DNA of 64,000 bases, taken from positions 646,255 through 710,254 of the forward strand of contig MU004196.1 in the NCBI GenBank assembly GCA_010093605.1, in the 5' to 3' direction. This stretch comes from Lophium mytilinum (Eukaryota > Ascomycota > Dothideomycetes > Mytilinidiales > Mytilinidiaceae). Shown here in pieces: positions 45,436 to 56,605 of this stretch (within the stretch, counting starts at the first letter, position 1; the number at the start of each line of letters is the position of its first letter). A program made the translations under genes and the position numbers. Under the pieces are notes generated by a model that saw only the letters and a program-made list of their open reading frames with translations, was not told the origin of the DNA and searched no databases.

Positions 45436-48400
45436 TGTGGAGACGGAAGAGGAAGTCAGGGCGGGTGGCGAAAGACTTATATGGGGGGTAGCGAATGACT
45501 CGGGTGGGGTCGCGGGATACGTAAGGGAAAAAATCAGGATGAGGTGATGGTGTGAATGGTCGGTGGAAGGCCGTGGAATCCGAGCTTAGCCGTGCCGGAG
45601 ATACGATTGCAACGGCGCGATTAACGAAGCCGGCCCGAGTGATGAGGAATTGTTCAGCGAGTGTGTGCGTGTTTTTCGGGGCGCGTGGGTAATGGAGCGG
45701 CGGACAAAGCACTGTGAAAGAAACCGTCAAATGCTTATGTAGGGAATGGTCGTTGCGTCATGACAGCAGGGATCGCGCTTCTAGCCGATCTTTCGCTCTT
45801 CTGGAAGCCCTCCCTCATGCACCTAGCGACGCCTGCAGGAGGGCTGTGCACAAGCCCTGAGCCGATTCTCTTCCCTTGTGCAGCTCTCGCGGTCGGCTGC
45901 GATCCGACGCTTTGGGTTATTCCTCGCCGGTACACGATTTGCCCTCGAAAATAGCTGGCGCGAAACCACCCACAGTCCGCCCTCCAGATCCGCTTCGCGA
46001 GGCCCGGCCTTGGCGCATTCGGCTCCTGTTCAGCCGGCCTCATAGTGGCCTCTCTCCAACCGGACGACACGACGGCTCGAGGTCGCTTGCGATGAGGCCA
46101 CTCTGCGACATACCACTGGAGCCCAGCCACAAGTCAGCTGCCCGCTGTGGCGCGTGACTATCGTGGAGCCGCTGCTCGCTTCTCGCTTCAACGAGGGATA
46201 GCAGATCGATCCTCTCTCCACTCAGCTGGGACGGTGCGGGACGCGTACTCATGCACTCGATAGGGGAGCCATTGTGGACTACGACTCCGCAGCTGAGAAT
46301 GGCAAGTCTGGATGCAATCGCGGACGTCCATTAATCGCTATCAGAGCCTCCGATGCACCACCACGCCGCAGAAACACTGGCTGCATGTTCAACCAGTCTC
46401 CTTCTCTCTTCAAGCGACCTCCACGGCGGTGAGCAGCATCCCACGTCGCGGGCTGCCTGAGAGAGTCAGACTCACGCGAGTCGACAGGCGTACGAGCCGC
46501 ACTTTTCTCTCAATTCACCAAGTCCATCCGCGACTGGTTGCACGCCTATCACCATCAACACCACGGCGCGCCCGCCGTCCCCGCCGTGCTGCGACGGCTA
46601 GCATCGTGGGAGGTGGCAGTGGGTGGGAAAGCAGCGCATGCTGAAGCCCACGCTGCAGCCACCTGTCAAACAAACGTGGCACGGGGGAATTAAGCTCGTG
46701 GAGCACACCCTCGACAGGCTAAAGCGATCGAGTTAGGCAGGAACACCCCTAAGAAATCTAAGGAGATCGGCGGCTGGCTTGCGGGAACGAGCGAAGGGTG
46801 TCACCGAGCGCTGGGGGAGGCTGTGTGAAAAACGCACAGCGATGCTTTGGGCACCCATAGGGCTACTGATCTTCTTAGAACTACTATTGTGGGCCTAGCT
46901 CCACTGCCCTGCATTTCGATGGCACCTGAAGAGTTTTCTGGCCCGGTCTCGGCACTTCCAAGTGCGACGCTCCAATGCGAGCCTCCAGTCACATCGGCAT
47001 CAGCCACACTTGCCGACGATGAGCCACAGGAGCCACGATTTTGCCGAGGCTCGAGCCGGACAGACGCTTGCCCCGGAACAGGCTCTTCCGTCGCAATCGG
47101 GATCGGAGTGCTCCGACTGTTGGAAGGTTTCTCGTCTCTCGCGGCTTCTGCGTGCTTCGTTGGCGATGCAGACGCCAAGGACACGATGGACAATGACGTC
47201 GCATTTGTGGAAGAATCCAATACCACCCCGGGGTATCCCCAAAGGTCGCTTTTCTATTTTTGCTCTATCGCTTCCTTGTTTTCCCTGGCAGCGTTATCGA
47301 AAGGTGTGGAGGTGGCGACTCCGCCCGTGTTTGGGCCATGATCACCACTTTGGGCGCCAGGGGGTGGAGGACTTTCAAGTTCCGCTCGACGCTCACACGC
47401 TCACGAAACGGGCACCATCGTCTAGTAAAACGTAGCGTGCCTGTCACTGCCAGCTGGCTGGGGCAAATTCCGCAAATCATCGCAACACCATCAAATTAGC
47501 ATCGTTGCCTTCGCGGATCATCAGGGCCGCCGTCATTGCTGGTGCGGCTAGCAACCGAGGAACCTGACAGTTCTCGTTCTATTTTCATTCACGCCCTGAA
47601 TTACAGCTAGATAAACTCGCATGAGTCCATATGAGCCCAGGAGCCCATCGGCTATTGAGGCGGCGTGGCAAACATCGTATCTGCCCTCCTAGATCCTGGA
47701 TCGCGATAGAGTATTGGATGCGGAGTACTAGCACCTATGTCTATGTTAAAAATAGATAAAGGGGGAACCTATAGGTTCACGAGTTCCATGCTAGATCGGA
47801 CCTCGTATCTCCTATGCGGCGATTAGTTACACTCGTAAAGCGAGACATCGGCCGAACGAAGCACTTTCATGGCTGACCAACTCAGATGCATCTGTACGCC
47901 GAGGTCGGGCGGTCTTCGCTCAGACACTAACATAATCGATTATTATACGACCCGCGGGCTCCTTCATGTCGTGTTCCTATCTGAAATAGCAATATAGATG
48001 CCGACTTCTCAGCAATATTCAAATATCCAACCAAACACAAAGATGTTGACAATTACAACATAATCAGATATCATGGTGCTGCAAAGGTATCAGCTGAGAT
48101 AATATCGCGACACGGGAAGCCTAGACCTGTTCAGCCGCCGTATGAGGCTGATTACTCGTGCATGCAACATCAGAATTCCATATTGGTGGATAGCTGAGCC
48201 GCAAGGTCCAGATCGCATTAGCAAACGCTGATGCAGCGTCCCGTGCTGCATTCCATTCAAGCACAGCATGACACTGCAGCACATTAACTGTCAGCTACTA
48301 TTATTTCAGAATACCCAAGTTAAGACTTTGCGCATATTCCAAATTAGTATTTGAATATAGCGGTGAGTGCGAGACTCGATATCTGGTGGTGAGTTCGCTG

Positions 48401-48982
48401 CTTTCTTTATCATTGATAATTGTTGGTCAGTTCGGGTATGCCTAGCGTCAGCAACATCGCCTAATATCTAGAAGAGGCACTTGGTCAGCTACTTGGCTCT
48501 CAAGGTTCTTTACCGACCTAGAGCGGACAGGAGATCGGTGCTCACTCTCTCGAAAACTATCACTAAAATTTCATATTTTCCGATTGGCTAGCTCTCTCGA
48601 TCTCACTCATCAGCCTCACAGCCTTAACATTCTTTCATTCCGCACTCTCTTCGGCCGTAGGACGGATCGAACGTATGATTTTTCGCATCCAACCAATCAA
48701 CATGGTCGAAGGAAAATAGACTTCCCTGCTCGAACAGAGAAGCCCCTCCCAGTTAACTTGAAGCAACGCTCTCCTGCCCTATTGACCACAACTATGTCTA
48801 GATAGGCCTCTCAACTCAAGGCCTGGGTTCGTACGCCTGCGCACCAAGGCGCATTCGTGAATTGCGACTCTATCAGCAAGGAAGCCAACTAATCATAGCT
48901 TATCAAATTCCTTCGGGCATCGATATGATGTTTCGCACTACCTCTATCAGAGACGCATTTCTCTTACGTCTAACAACTCCAG

Positions 48983-49440
48983 GCAGTTCGACACGTGAGA
49001 CCTTGTAACAAAAATACCTGGATACGTGACGAGGTTACCTCGACCTCCTTGACAATAGGCCGAATATTACCTCCTCGCTTTAGCCACACAAATAACCCAA
49101 GTAATGCAAACGAAGCGTGACACGCAACGTGCCCTCCACGTCTAATATCTATCTATTTACGCGGTTCGATATGTGAGAACTGATAACAAAAGTACCTGGA
49201 TACTTCACGGGGCTCCTCGGTAGCTCCTTCTACTCATTCAATAGCAGCCCGATTCCCATCTCCTTGCTTCAGCAGTGAAAGGAAGCACGCAGATTAGACG
49301 CAGCGTGACACGCTGCGTACCCTCCGTGCGTAGCAGCAGAACTCACGCGGTCAGATCCGTAAGAACTTGCAATATACTGACCCAAGGCGTGACGGAAGGG
49401 GTATGGCTCCTTTCCCACTTTTTGACGGCAGCCCGATTTG
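48983..49440 (+). repeat. Diverged tandem array of ~180-base units
   Basis: Three head-to-tail units start at about 48983, 49161 and 49347, so the periods are 178 and 186 bases; the third unit is cut short. Shared anchors are GCGGTTCGATATGTGAGAAC-like starts, ACAAAA(G/A)TACCTGGATAC, CGTGACACGC with CGTGCCCTCC-like tails, and GCAGCCCGATT. Unit 2 contains an 8-base palindrome around one base, GCAGCGTGACACGCTGC (about 49300-49316). Unit 1 has a decayed version. There is no coding frame. Confidence 0.75.
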
Positions 49441-49460
49441 CAGGCCTTCTGGTATTACTC

Positions 49461-49682
49461 GGGAGTATTAGGAGAAATGGGAGTAATGGGAGTAATGGAA
49501 GTATTAGGAGTAGTGGGAGTATTGGGAGTATTAGGAGTATTGGGAGTATTGGGAGTAGTAGGAGTAGTAGGAGTATTAGGAGTATTAGGAGTATTGGGAG
49601 TATTGGGAGTATTGGGAGTGTTGGGAGTATTGGGAGTATTGGGAGTATTGGGAGTATTAGGATATTGGGAGTATTGGGAGAA
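49461..49682 (+). repeat. 9-base minisatellite GGAGTATTG
   Basis: About 25 copies of a 9-base unit GGAGTATT(G/A), with variants GGAGTAGT(G/A) and GGAGTAATG, run uninterrupted. The unit is a multiple of three and free of stops in frame, so the plus strand reads as Gly-Val-Leu repeats and the minus strand as Leu-Pro-Ile repeats. I do not regard either as a gene. It follows directly on the 180-base array. Confidence 0.92.
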
Positions 49683-51525
49683 GTGTAAGACACATAAGAT
49701 ATGTAAGTAAATCTACCAAAAGGAGCTAGAATTGGCAGAGATGTTGGACGATGAGGGTGTTTGGGAAGGCAAGGTATGGCATCTTTCTAGAAGAACATTC
49801 GACGGTTTCGCACAGCATATTGCCATGGTCCGACTTGCTCTATAATCTAGTAAAAGGACGATTGGGTATAAAATTGGGTAGTCTGTTCCTCCACATTGGA
49901 AAGGTATTAGAGAAACTAGACGCCATGTGACACGCAGCAGGATTGTTACCGGGCGCGGCGAATTGGGATCGATCTCTCCCTTTACTGCTCCCATCTCACC
50001 TTGGAAAGGAGATAATTCCACGTGGAACGAAATATGCATCCGCGAGTGCGTGATGTATCAACCAGCAGTACAACACCTTAGAGTCCATTCAACTGCGAAA
50101 TACCTGACGGCAAGGCTTGGAACCCAATAAATGAAGCTAGATAGTTTAGACGGTATGCCAGGAAAAAGTCGTGTGAAGTAGAAGAGAGACCCTTCCATAC
50201 GATGGAAGAGATTGATAGGCCTGGTCAGAAATGCTCTGTTCTAGCTGTTCGTGTCTCGACTTGCCAGAGCTCTATCGAAGGTGATTGTTCTTTTCTGGAG
50301 GAGTTTCATCACTAACCACCAAGCATACACATATGCCAGTGGCCATGTTCTTGACCGGAATCGTGGTCTTTCTACCTCTGTGTCGGAATTAGCCTCATTC
50401 ATCGGGTACAGAACTTCGTTTGCTTCCTCATCGGAAGGAAGTCGTGTTCGTTGAGGTCTGCGTTGAGACAGGCTTAGATTTTGATTTCCGCTCAAGCTCC
50501 AATCATGCTTATCCGGCGCTGTACTGTTACCACTGGGCTTGCGTGTACAGTCCTGCGGCACAAAAGCATACTCGGTGGTCTTATGCTTGTTTTCGTCATG
50601 TCATCCCATCTTTCACGATCTGTCCAAGGGTGACCCAGCTACATATCGGACCGATTAAAGCTACTCGAAGTTCAATCTGAGTATTGTTGCGGTTGTTGAT
50701 CTGACAATACCTCTAGATGCTCGCGCGTATCTTGAAAAACCCTGGGAAGTATATGTAGATCGGTATCTTATCGATATAGGACAATGGGGGACATTTCTGC
50801 GATGACTCCGTGGATGCTATCTCCAATTCGAGTCATTGGTTTTTGGCCTACCTCGGCACCGCACTAAGCTCATCTTCTGTCTCTGATATCGTACTTGAAT
50901 TTTCTAGAAGCTGGCATCCCCTGCGACAACAATACTATCAATCACTCCGGGACACTTCAGCAGTGTGGGGTTCCTCTCCAAGTTTCAACGGGTTGGATCC
51001 CCATGGGTCCGGTAACCGGACTGTGGTGGGTTAATAGAGTTGAAAAACTTCCCGTGAATCTCTCCCGCAACAGCCGTGTGCGGTGCTCCGGAGCAGTATG
51101 GGAGGGTAAACATCGGCATCGTGGTCAGTGGGCCGATGGTGGAGCATCTCGCAGTTCGACGTTGCAAGATTGACAGAAGGTCCACTTTCGAAAGCTCCCG
51201 AGCCTTGGCCGAGCCAATTGGATGGTTGCGCGTTTCAGGTCCCGAGAAAAAATTGACGCTTTGACCTCATCTTGGAGCGCTAACACGGTCGCATCCGAAC
51301 ATCATTGCGATGACGTGGGTCGAAAAGTTTGGATCCGACCATGGCGGTGCCGCAGATGCGAACTGAGGTACCCCGAGGTCTCGTGCGCAGAGGAGCTAGG
51401 CGCAACGACAAAGTTGTAGCGCCGTCACTTAAATTGCTCTCTGGCTCCCCACAGTCGTCATCTTCAGTGAACTTTTCTTCCCCCAACTTCTTAACTCCAC
51501 ACGCTCAATTCCAGTGGACACCACT

Positions 51526-53485
51526 ATGGGGTTCTTAGATCGCTTCAAGGGCGAACAAACACCCTCGCCTGCGAACTCCAGCAATGCAGATGTGGAAAAG
51601 AAAAGGCCAATCGTAGCGAAGATGGGCATCGGGCAGCGATTCAGACCGCGAATCATCTTCATGGCCGTGCTTGTTTCCATGGGCGGCTTCATATTTGGTT
51701 ATGATACTGGTAGGTAGTGAATGTCGAGCTTGCTTGAGGACCAAAACTAAGATTTCCCTAGGACAAATCTCGGGCTTCCTGGAGATGCCAGATTTCCTCT
51801 TGAGATTCCACGACACGACAAAGGAAGGAAAGCCAGCTTTCAGTAATTCGCGCAGCGGCACTATTGTCGGTTTGGTATGTGAAACCCAACGTTTCCCGAA
51901 GTCTTTGCTGACAATTCGTAGCTGTCAATTGGCACTCTCATAGGCGCGCTGATTGCCGCTCCCGTTTCAGACAAGTTTGGTCGGAAATGGTCCATCGTTT
52001 TCTGGAACATGGTCTTCTGCGTCGGCGTTATTGTTCAGATCGCAACTACCAATAAGTGGTACCAAATCGTTATTGGCCGATGGGTTGCTGGCCTGGGAGT
52101 GGGTGGCTTGTCAGTGCTTACTCCGATGTATCAGAGCGAGACAGCGCCCAGATATGTTCGTGGTGCTCTTGTTAGCTGCTATCAGGTATGTTGTTGAGCC
52201 CGTAAAAGAGACGTCGAACTAACCCGCTGCAGTTGTTTATCACCTTGGGTATATTCACCGCCAATTGCATCAACTTCGGAACAGAAAAAGAGCAAAGCGC
52301 CCGCGCGTGGCGCCTTCCTATGGGTATCGGATTCATTTGGCCTACAATTATGATCTTTGGTATGTTCTTCATGCAAGAAAGCCCGAGATGGGATTACCGC
52401 CAAGGAAACCATGACAGCGCGCGCGCCACTGTAGCGCGCAGTTATGGCCTTCCCATAGACCATCCAGAGGTGAACCGGGAGATTCGCGAGATCAAAGAGA
52501 AACTGGATGCCGAGAGCGGCGCAGACCATCCCTGGTACGAGATCTTCACAGGGCCCAGGATGCTTTACCGGACCCTTTTAGGCTGTGTCCTACAGAGTTT
52601 ACAGCAGTTGACTGGTGCAAACTGTAAGTACTCTTGCGCATGCCACCATTCAGCAATGCCTAATCTCTCCAGTCTTCTTCTACTATGGGACTAGCATCTT
52701 TGCGTCGATCGGACTCTCGAACAGCTACGTCACTGCCATCATCCTATCTGGCGTCAATTTTGGAACCACATTTCCCGGTCTTTACATTGTGGAAAGATAC
52801 GGTCGCCGGCCCTCTTTGATCGTAGGCGGGCTTTGGATGTTTATGTGCTTCATGGTATTTGCCTCTCTCGGTCACTTTGCTCTCAACCAAGATACGCCTG
52901 AGGCCACTCCGGATATTGGGTATTGTATGATCGTGTTTGCTTGCTTGTTCATTGCTGGCTTCGCTATGACCTGGGGACCTATCATCTGGGCGCTCATCGG
53001 AGAGATTTACCCCTCGCGATATCGCGCGAAGTGCATGGCACTCGCTACCGCTTCGAACTGGATCTGGAACTTCCTCATCAGCTGTAAGTACTTCATCATA
53101 GCCGCCTCTAAAATGCTTCTACTCATACAATCTAGTCTTTACGCCATATATCACTGGTGCCATCGATTTCCGCTACGGGTACGTCTTTGCAGCATGCTGC
53201 TTCACTGGCGCCGCGGTCGTCTACTTCTTCGTTTGCGAATCTCAAAACCGTACCCTGGAGGAGATTGACACCATGTACGTGCTCGGCGTGAATCCCATCA
53301 AGAGCAAGTACTGGGAACCTCCGGAAGGAGATGAACTTCCGAACACAGACAATCTCTACCTCACCAAAGGAGGGAGAGGTATTAGGAAGAGGAAGGAAGC
53401 TGGCGTGCCAGCGCCTGATGAGAGGCAGGAGAGTGTAGGAGTGTCGTCAGGAGGACCCTTTGAGGCGTCCGGTGCGAGGCAATAG
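51526..53485 (+). CDS. MFS hexose transporter
   Basis: Plasma-membrane sugar/proton symporter or facilitator of the major facilitator superfamily, sugar porter branch. Six exons join in phase: 51526-51709, 51762-51874, 51922-52185, 52233-52623, 52673-53083 and 53136-53485, giving 570 residues. The ATG at 51526 opens MGFLDRFKGEQ. Twelve membrane segments are expected. Diagnostic motifs are FIFGYDTGQISG in helix 1, DKFGRKW and ERYGRRPS in the loops after helices 2 and 8, GRWVAGLGVGG in helix 4, ESPRW before the central loop, and QQLTGANFFFYYG in helix 7, which is typical of glucose/hexose carriers. The C-terminal tail of about 75 residues is hydrophilic and lacks the repeats of Snf3/Rgt2 sensors, so transport rather than sensing is likely. 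The exact sugar cannot be read from sequence. Confidence 0.93.
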
Positions 53486-54757
53486 AGCTCGTTCGAAATT
53501 CTGCCGCGGTCCAAATACCCTTGCTGTCGCTTCATTTAGCATGTAGATTATGATATTAGAGAAGCGCAACATTCTATGATGGAAATATGCACATAGTAGT
53601 TGTGATTGTTTTGCTAATAAACGTGGCTGTAATGACGAGAATGAGTACAGCGTTTGAGTCACCAGCTCCGCCTATTGATGGTTGGAATATGACTTGATGA
53701 AAACGAAACAAGAGTGAAAACTCGCCCTGGTTTGTGTAGCCGCCTCAACTAACTTTTTACAAGTCAACTTAGCTAAGAAAGACAAGAGAAGTGGTTGTGG
53801 TTCGATCTTCAACATCCAACTGAGGCTTCCCGAGGTGACTACAGCATCATTCTCTCCTACCAATCGATCTACACGAGCCCAGTTCACCACTAGGCCTGTA
53901 TAACAAGCAGTAGTATAGTGTATTTGTAAGATGAATCTAATACGACTAAACATATATTCCATCTTCGCACTCTAGTTCTGACTATCCAAAAGCCTGTCAG
54001 CCTCTTGAAGCAAGGCATACTCTCTCGAGAAGCCAAAGCGTGTAGAATAGTCGCACGTGGATGTTTTCAGAATCACAGGGAGGACGCACAGCTCCCAAGA
54101 CCAATGAATGTCTCCAGCATCGAAAGAAATGACGAGTGCGATTAGTATTGATATCTAAACACATGCGGGTGTTGGTGTTTTGTTCGGCTATGATTTACCG
54201 GAGGCGTTCTACCCGCTCGCCGAGTGGACGGCGTTCGGGGGAAATATCTCAATCCTCCGCATCCTGACCTTCTGCTGGGGTGTCTGCTATGTTGTTTGTC
54301 CATACCGTGGCCGCGGGTGCAAACAAAGCGTACACAACCTAGATATCAAGAGCAGCGTTTGAAGTATGAGCATTTCTGTGTGTTTGAGAAGATAATGCCT
54401 AAATTATTCTACAGTCTTCGAACCGATTTAGGACAACAAGCACGACAAAGCTAGCCACGCTGTCCTGGAAGAAGCATAGCGCAGCCATAGCGGTTACACA
54501 CTGTAGCCGGCCCCAAGAATTTCCCCAGACCTGGTCAACCTCGGCTTTCATGCGTTCTCCACGTTTTGGTCTGGGGGCGACACTGAAGTCCCGAGCAGAA
54601 CCTCGCATAATGCTTCTATATCATTCATCACTGTCGCCCACTTCAACTCCATCCTCATCGCTAGTGAAATCTTGACCATCTCCTGAATTGCTCTCCATCC
54701 TACTACTACCTCCTGCTCATAACCTCACCTTTAATTACACATCACAATACCGCAAAG
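53486..54757. other. 1.3-kb intergenic region
   Basis: Separates the transporter and thiolase genes, both on the plus strand. Only short frames without domains occur. The final 100 bases before the thiolase ATG are C+T- and A-rich, as in fungal leaders. I see no other feature. Confidence 0.55.
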
Positions 54758-56185
54758 ATGGTGAAGCAAACAGCTCCCGTATACGTTCTCGGGGTGGGCA
54801 TGACCAAGTTCATCAAGCCCCGAGGAAAGGTCGACTACCCAGAGTTGGGATTCGAGGCCGGTGTGAAGGCCATGTTGGACGCGCACATCAACTACGACGA
54901 CGTTGACCAAGGTGTTGCATGCTTCTGCTATGGCGATAGCACATCTGGTCAGAGAGTATTCTACCAGTTCGGCATGACTGGTATCCCCATCTACAATGTC
55001 AACAACAACTGCTCTACTGGTTCAACCGGTCTATACATGGGAAAGAACATGATTGCACACGGTGCCGCAGACTGCGTGCTCGTTGTTGGATTTGAGAAGA
55101 TGTTCCCGGGGAGCCTGCAGACCTTCTTCCAGGACCGCGCGAACCCAACTGGCACATCTAACCTGATCATGAAGGAGACAAGAGGCGTGACAAAGGCACC
55201 CGGAGCTGCCCAGCTATTCGGTAATGCCGGCAGGGAGCACATGGAGAAGTGAGTAGACCCCCGATTTACTCCAATAACCATACTTATGTCGCCTAGGTAC
55301 GGCTCCACGATTGAGGACTTTGCTGAGATCGCCCGCATCAACCACGAGCACTCGAAGAGGAACCCATACTCGCAGTTCCAGGACGAATACACCCTCGACC
55401 AGATCTTGAAGTCAAACATGATCCACGAGCCACTCACTAAACTTCAATGCTGCCCCACCTCCGATGGCAGTGCCGCCGCTGTGCTCGTTTCCCAGGAGTT
55501 CCTCGACGCTCGCCCTGAGCTGAAGGACCAGGCTATCCTCATCGCTGGCCAGTGCATGGCCACCGACACCCCAGACCTCTTCAACCGCAGCGCCATCGAA
55601 CTGATTGGTTACTCAATGTCGGAGCTTGCTGCAAAGACTGCCCTCGCTCAAGCCAAGACTTCTCCCGACGAGATCAAGGTCTGCGAACTACACGACTGCT
55701 TCTCGGCCAACGAGATGGTTACTATTGAGGCACTAGGCCTCACACCCAAGGGCAAGGCCCACGAGCTGATCCGTAAGGGAGGCATCACCTATGGCCCCAA
55801 CAACAAGGTGGTCATCAACCCATCCGGTGGCCTTATCAGCAAGGGACATCCTCTAGGAGCAACTGGTCTAGCACAGTGCGCGGAACTGGTCTGGCACATG
55901 CGAGGCTGGGCCAACAACCGAAGCATCAAGGGCACCAAGGCCGCTCTACAACACAACCTAGGGTTGGGCGGTGCCGTCGTGGTTACCGTCTACAAGCGTG
56001 CGGATGGCGGCGAGGCCACTGATGTGTCTGACGCAGACATCGCTAAGAAGACTGGTCTAGGATACAACCCCGCTGTCGTGGCGAAGGGATTCACCCATGA
56101 GCAAGTCAACACAGTTCGGTCGAAGAAGGCGAGGAGCGAGTGGGCGCTGCAGGACACCGAGACGAAGGTTGAGTCGAGGTTTTGA
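54758..56185 (+). CDS. SCP-x-type thiolase (acetyl-CoA acyltransferase family)
   Basis: Thiolase of the sterol-carrier-protein-x branch, which cleaves 3-oxoacyl-CoA, often with branched or sterol-derived chains. Exons 54758-55248 and 55297-56185 join in phase 2 across a 48-base intron, giving 459 residues. The nucleophilic Cys is Cys85 in NNNCSTGSTG. The second catalytic region is CELHDCFSANEM, and the C-terminal thiolase motif is GGLISKGHPLGATG. Length fits the thiolase domain alone; the SCP2 lipid-transfer domain of animal SCP-x is absent. The C-terminus ESRF is not a classical peroxisomal PTS1, and I see no clear PTS2 at the N-terminus (MVKQTAPVYVLGVG), so the usual peroxisomal location is not evident. 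The start is secure (CGCAAAGATGGTG). Confidence 0.92.
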
Positions 56186-56605
56186 GTAGTTGCGGAGCTG
56201 GCATACAAGGCGTTCTAGGCAATGAGATTGATGTTGACGCTGTACCTAGTATTTGAAGGCTCCTTGAATGTTCTTACGTCTGCCGGATGCAAATGGCAAA
56301 ATTTTATGTATTGCTTCTCAGGAATTGTAAATTTGATAATGCAATAGATAACATTATAACTGACATCTTGCTCGGTCATTGTGTGATTGCTTAAGGAGCT
56401 GGAGCTTACTAGATAGAAGTCTATATGATTGACCTCTGTTTGTTTTTGAGAGAACTGAATTCACCGCCGATGCCGAGCCGATCGATGACGCTAGTGCCGA
56501 AAAATATCGGGACTCGACTTGTTGAGACCGTCACCAACAGAACTGCATTTAATTGATACCCCTTCATAGAGGAGAAGCCCAAGATCGAACCACCATGCAG
56601 TAACA
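56186..56605. other. Short intergenic region with a two-codon uORF
   Basis: These 420 bases lie between the thiolase stop and the ABC1-family start. The last bases carry the uORF described separately. Otherwise A+T-rich and without frames of note. Confidence 0.6.
56595..56603 (+). promoter_or_regulatory. Minimal uORF (ATG CAG TAA) before ABC1-family gene
   Basis: A two-codon reading frame in a strong context (CACCATG) ends two bases before the main ATG at 56606. If the transcript starts upstream, scanning ribosomes should meet this ATG first. Translation of the main frame would then need leaky scanning or very short-range reinitiation. An in-frame ATG at 56615 (MNLFPSLLRR) is a possible alternative start. 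Confidence 0.6.

Larger units (their letters stand above)
45436..51525. other. 6.1-kb gene-poor region with repeats
   Basis: The largest gap of the window. Positions 45.4-47.4 kb hold the upstream region of the C2H2 gene and G+C-rich sequence with overlapping frames of up to 164 codons (46847-47341) that show no domain. From 47.5 to 49 kb the sequence is A+T-rich and frameless. Positions 48983-49440 form a diverged tandem array, and 49461-49682 a 9-base minisatellite. Positions 49.7-51.5 kb contain only broken short frames; the last few hundred bases should carry the transporter promoter. Confidence 0.5.

Noticed and set aside
46847-47341. 164-codon frame in the C2H2 gene's upstream region
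   Set aside because: A comparable frame runs antisense, there is no domain, and the hydrophobic C-terminus alone is not evidence of a gene.
51040-51180. Resemblance to group II intron domain V (CAGCCGTGTGCGGTG...)
   Set aside because: The stem pairing and the AGC/GAAA features of domain V are not present and no maturase frame is nearby. Likely chance.
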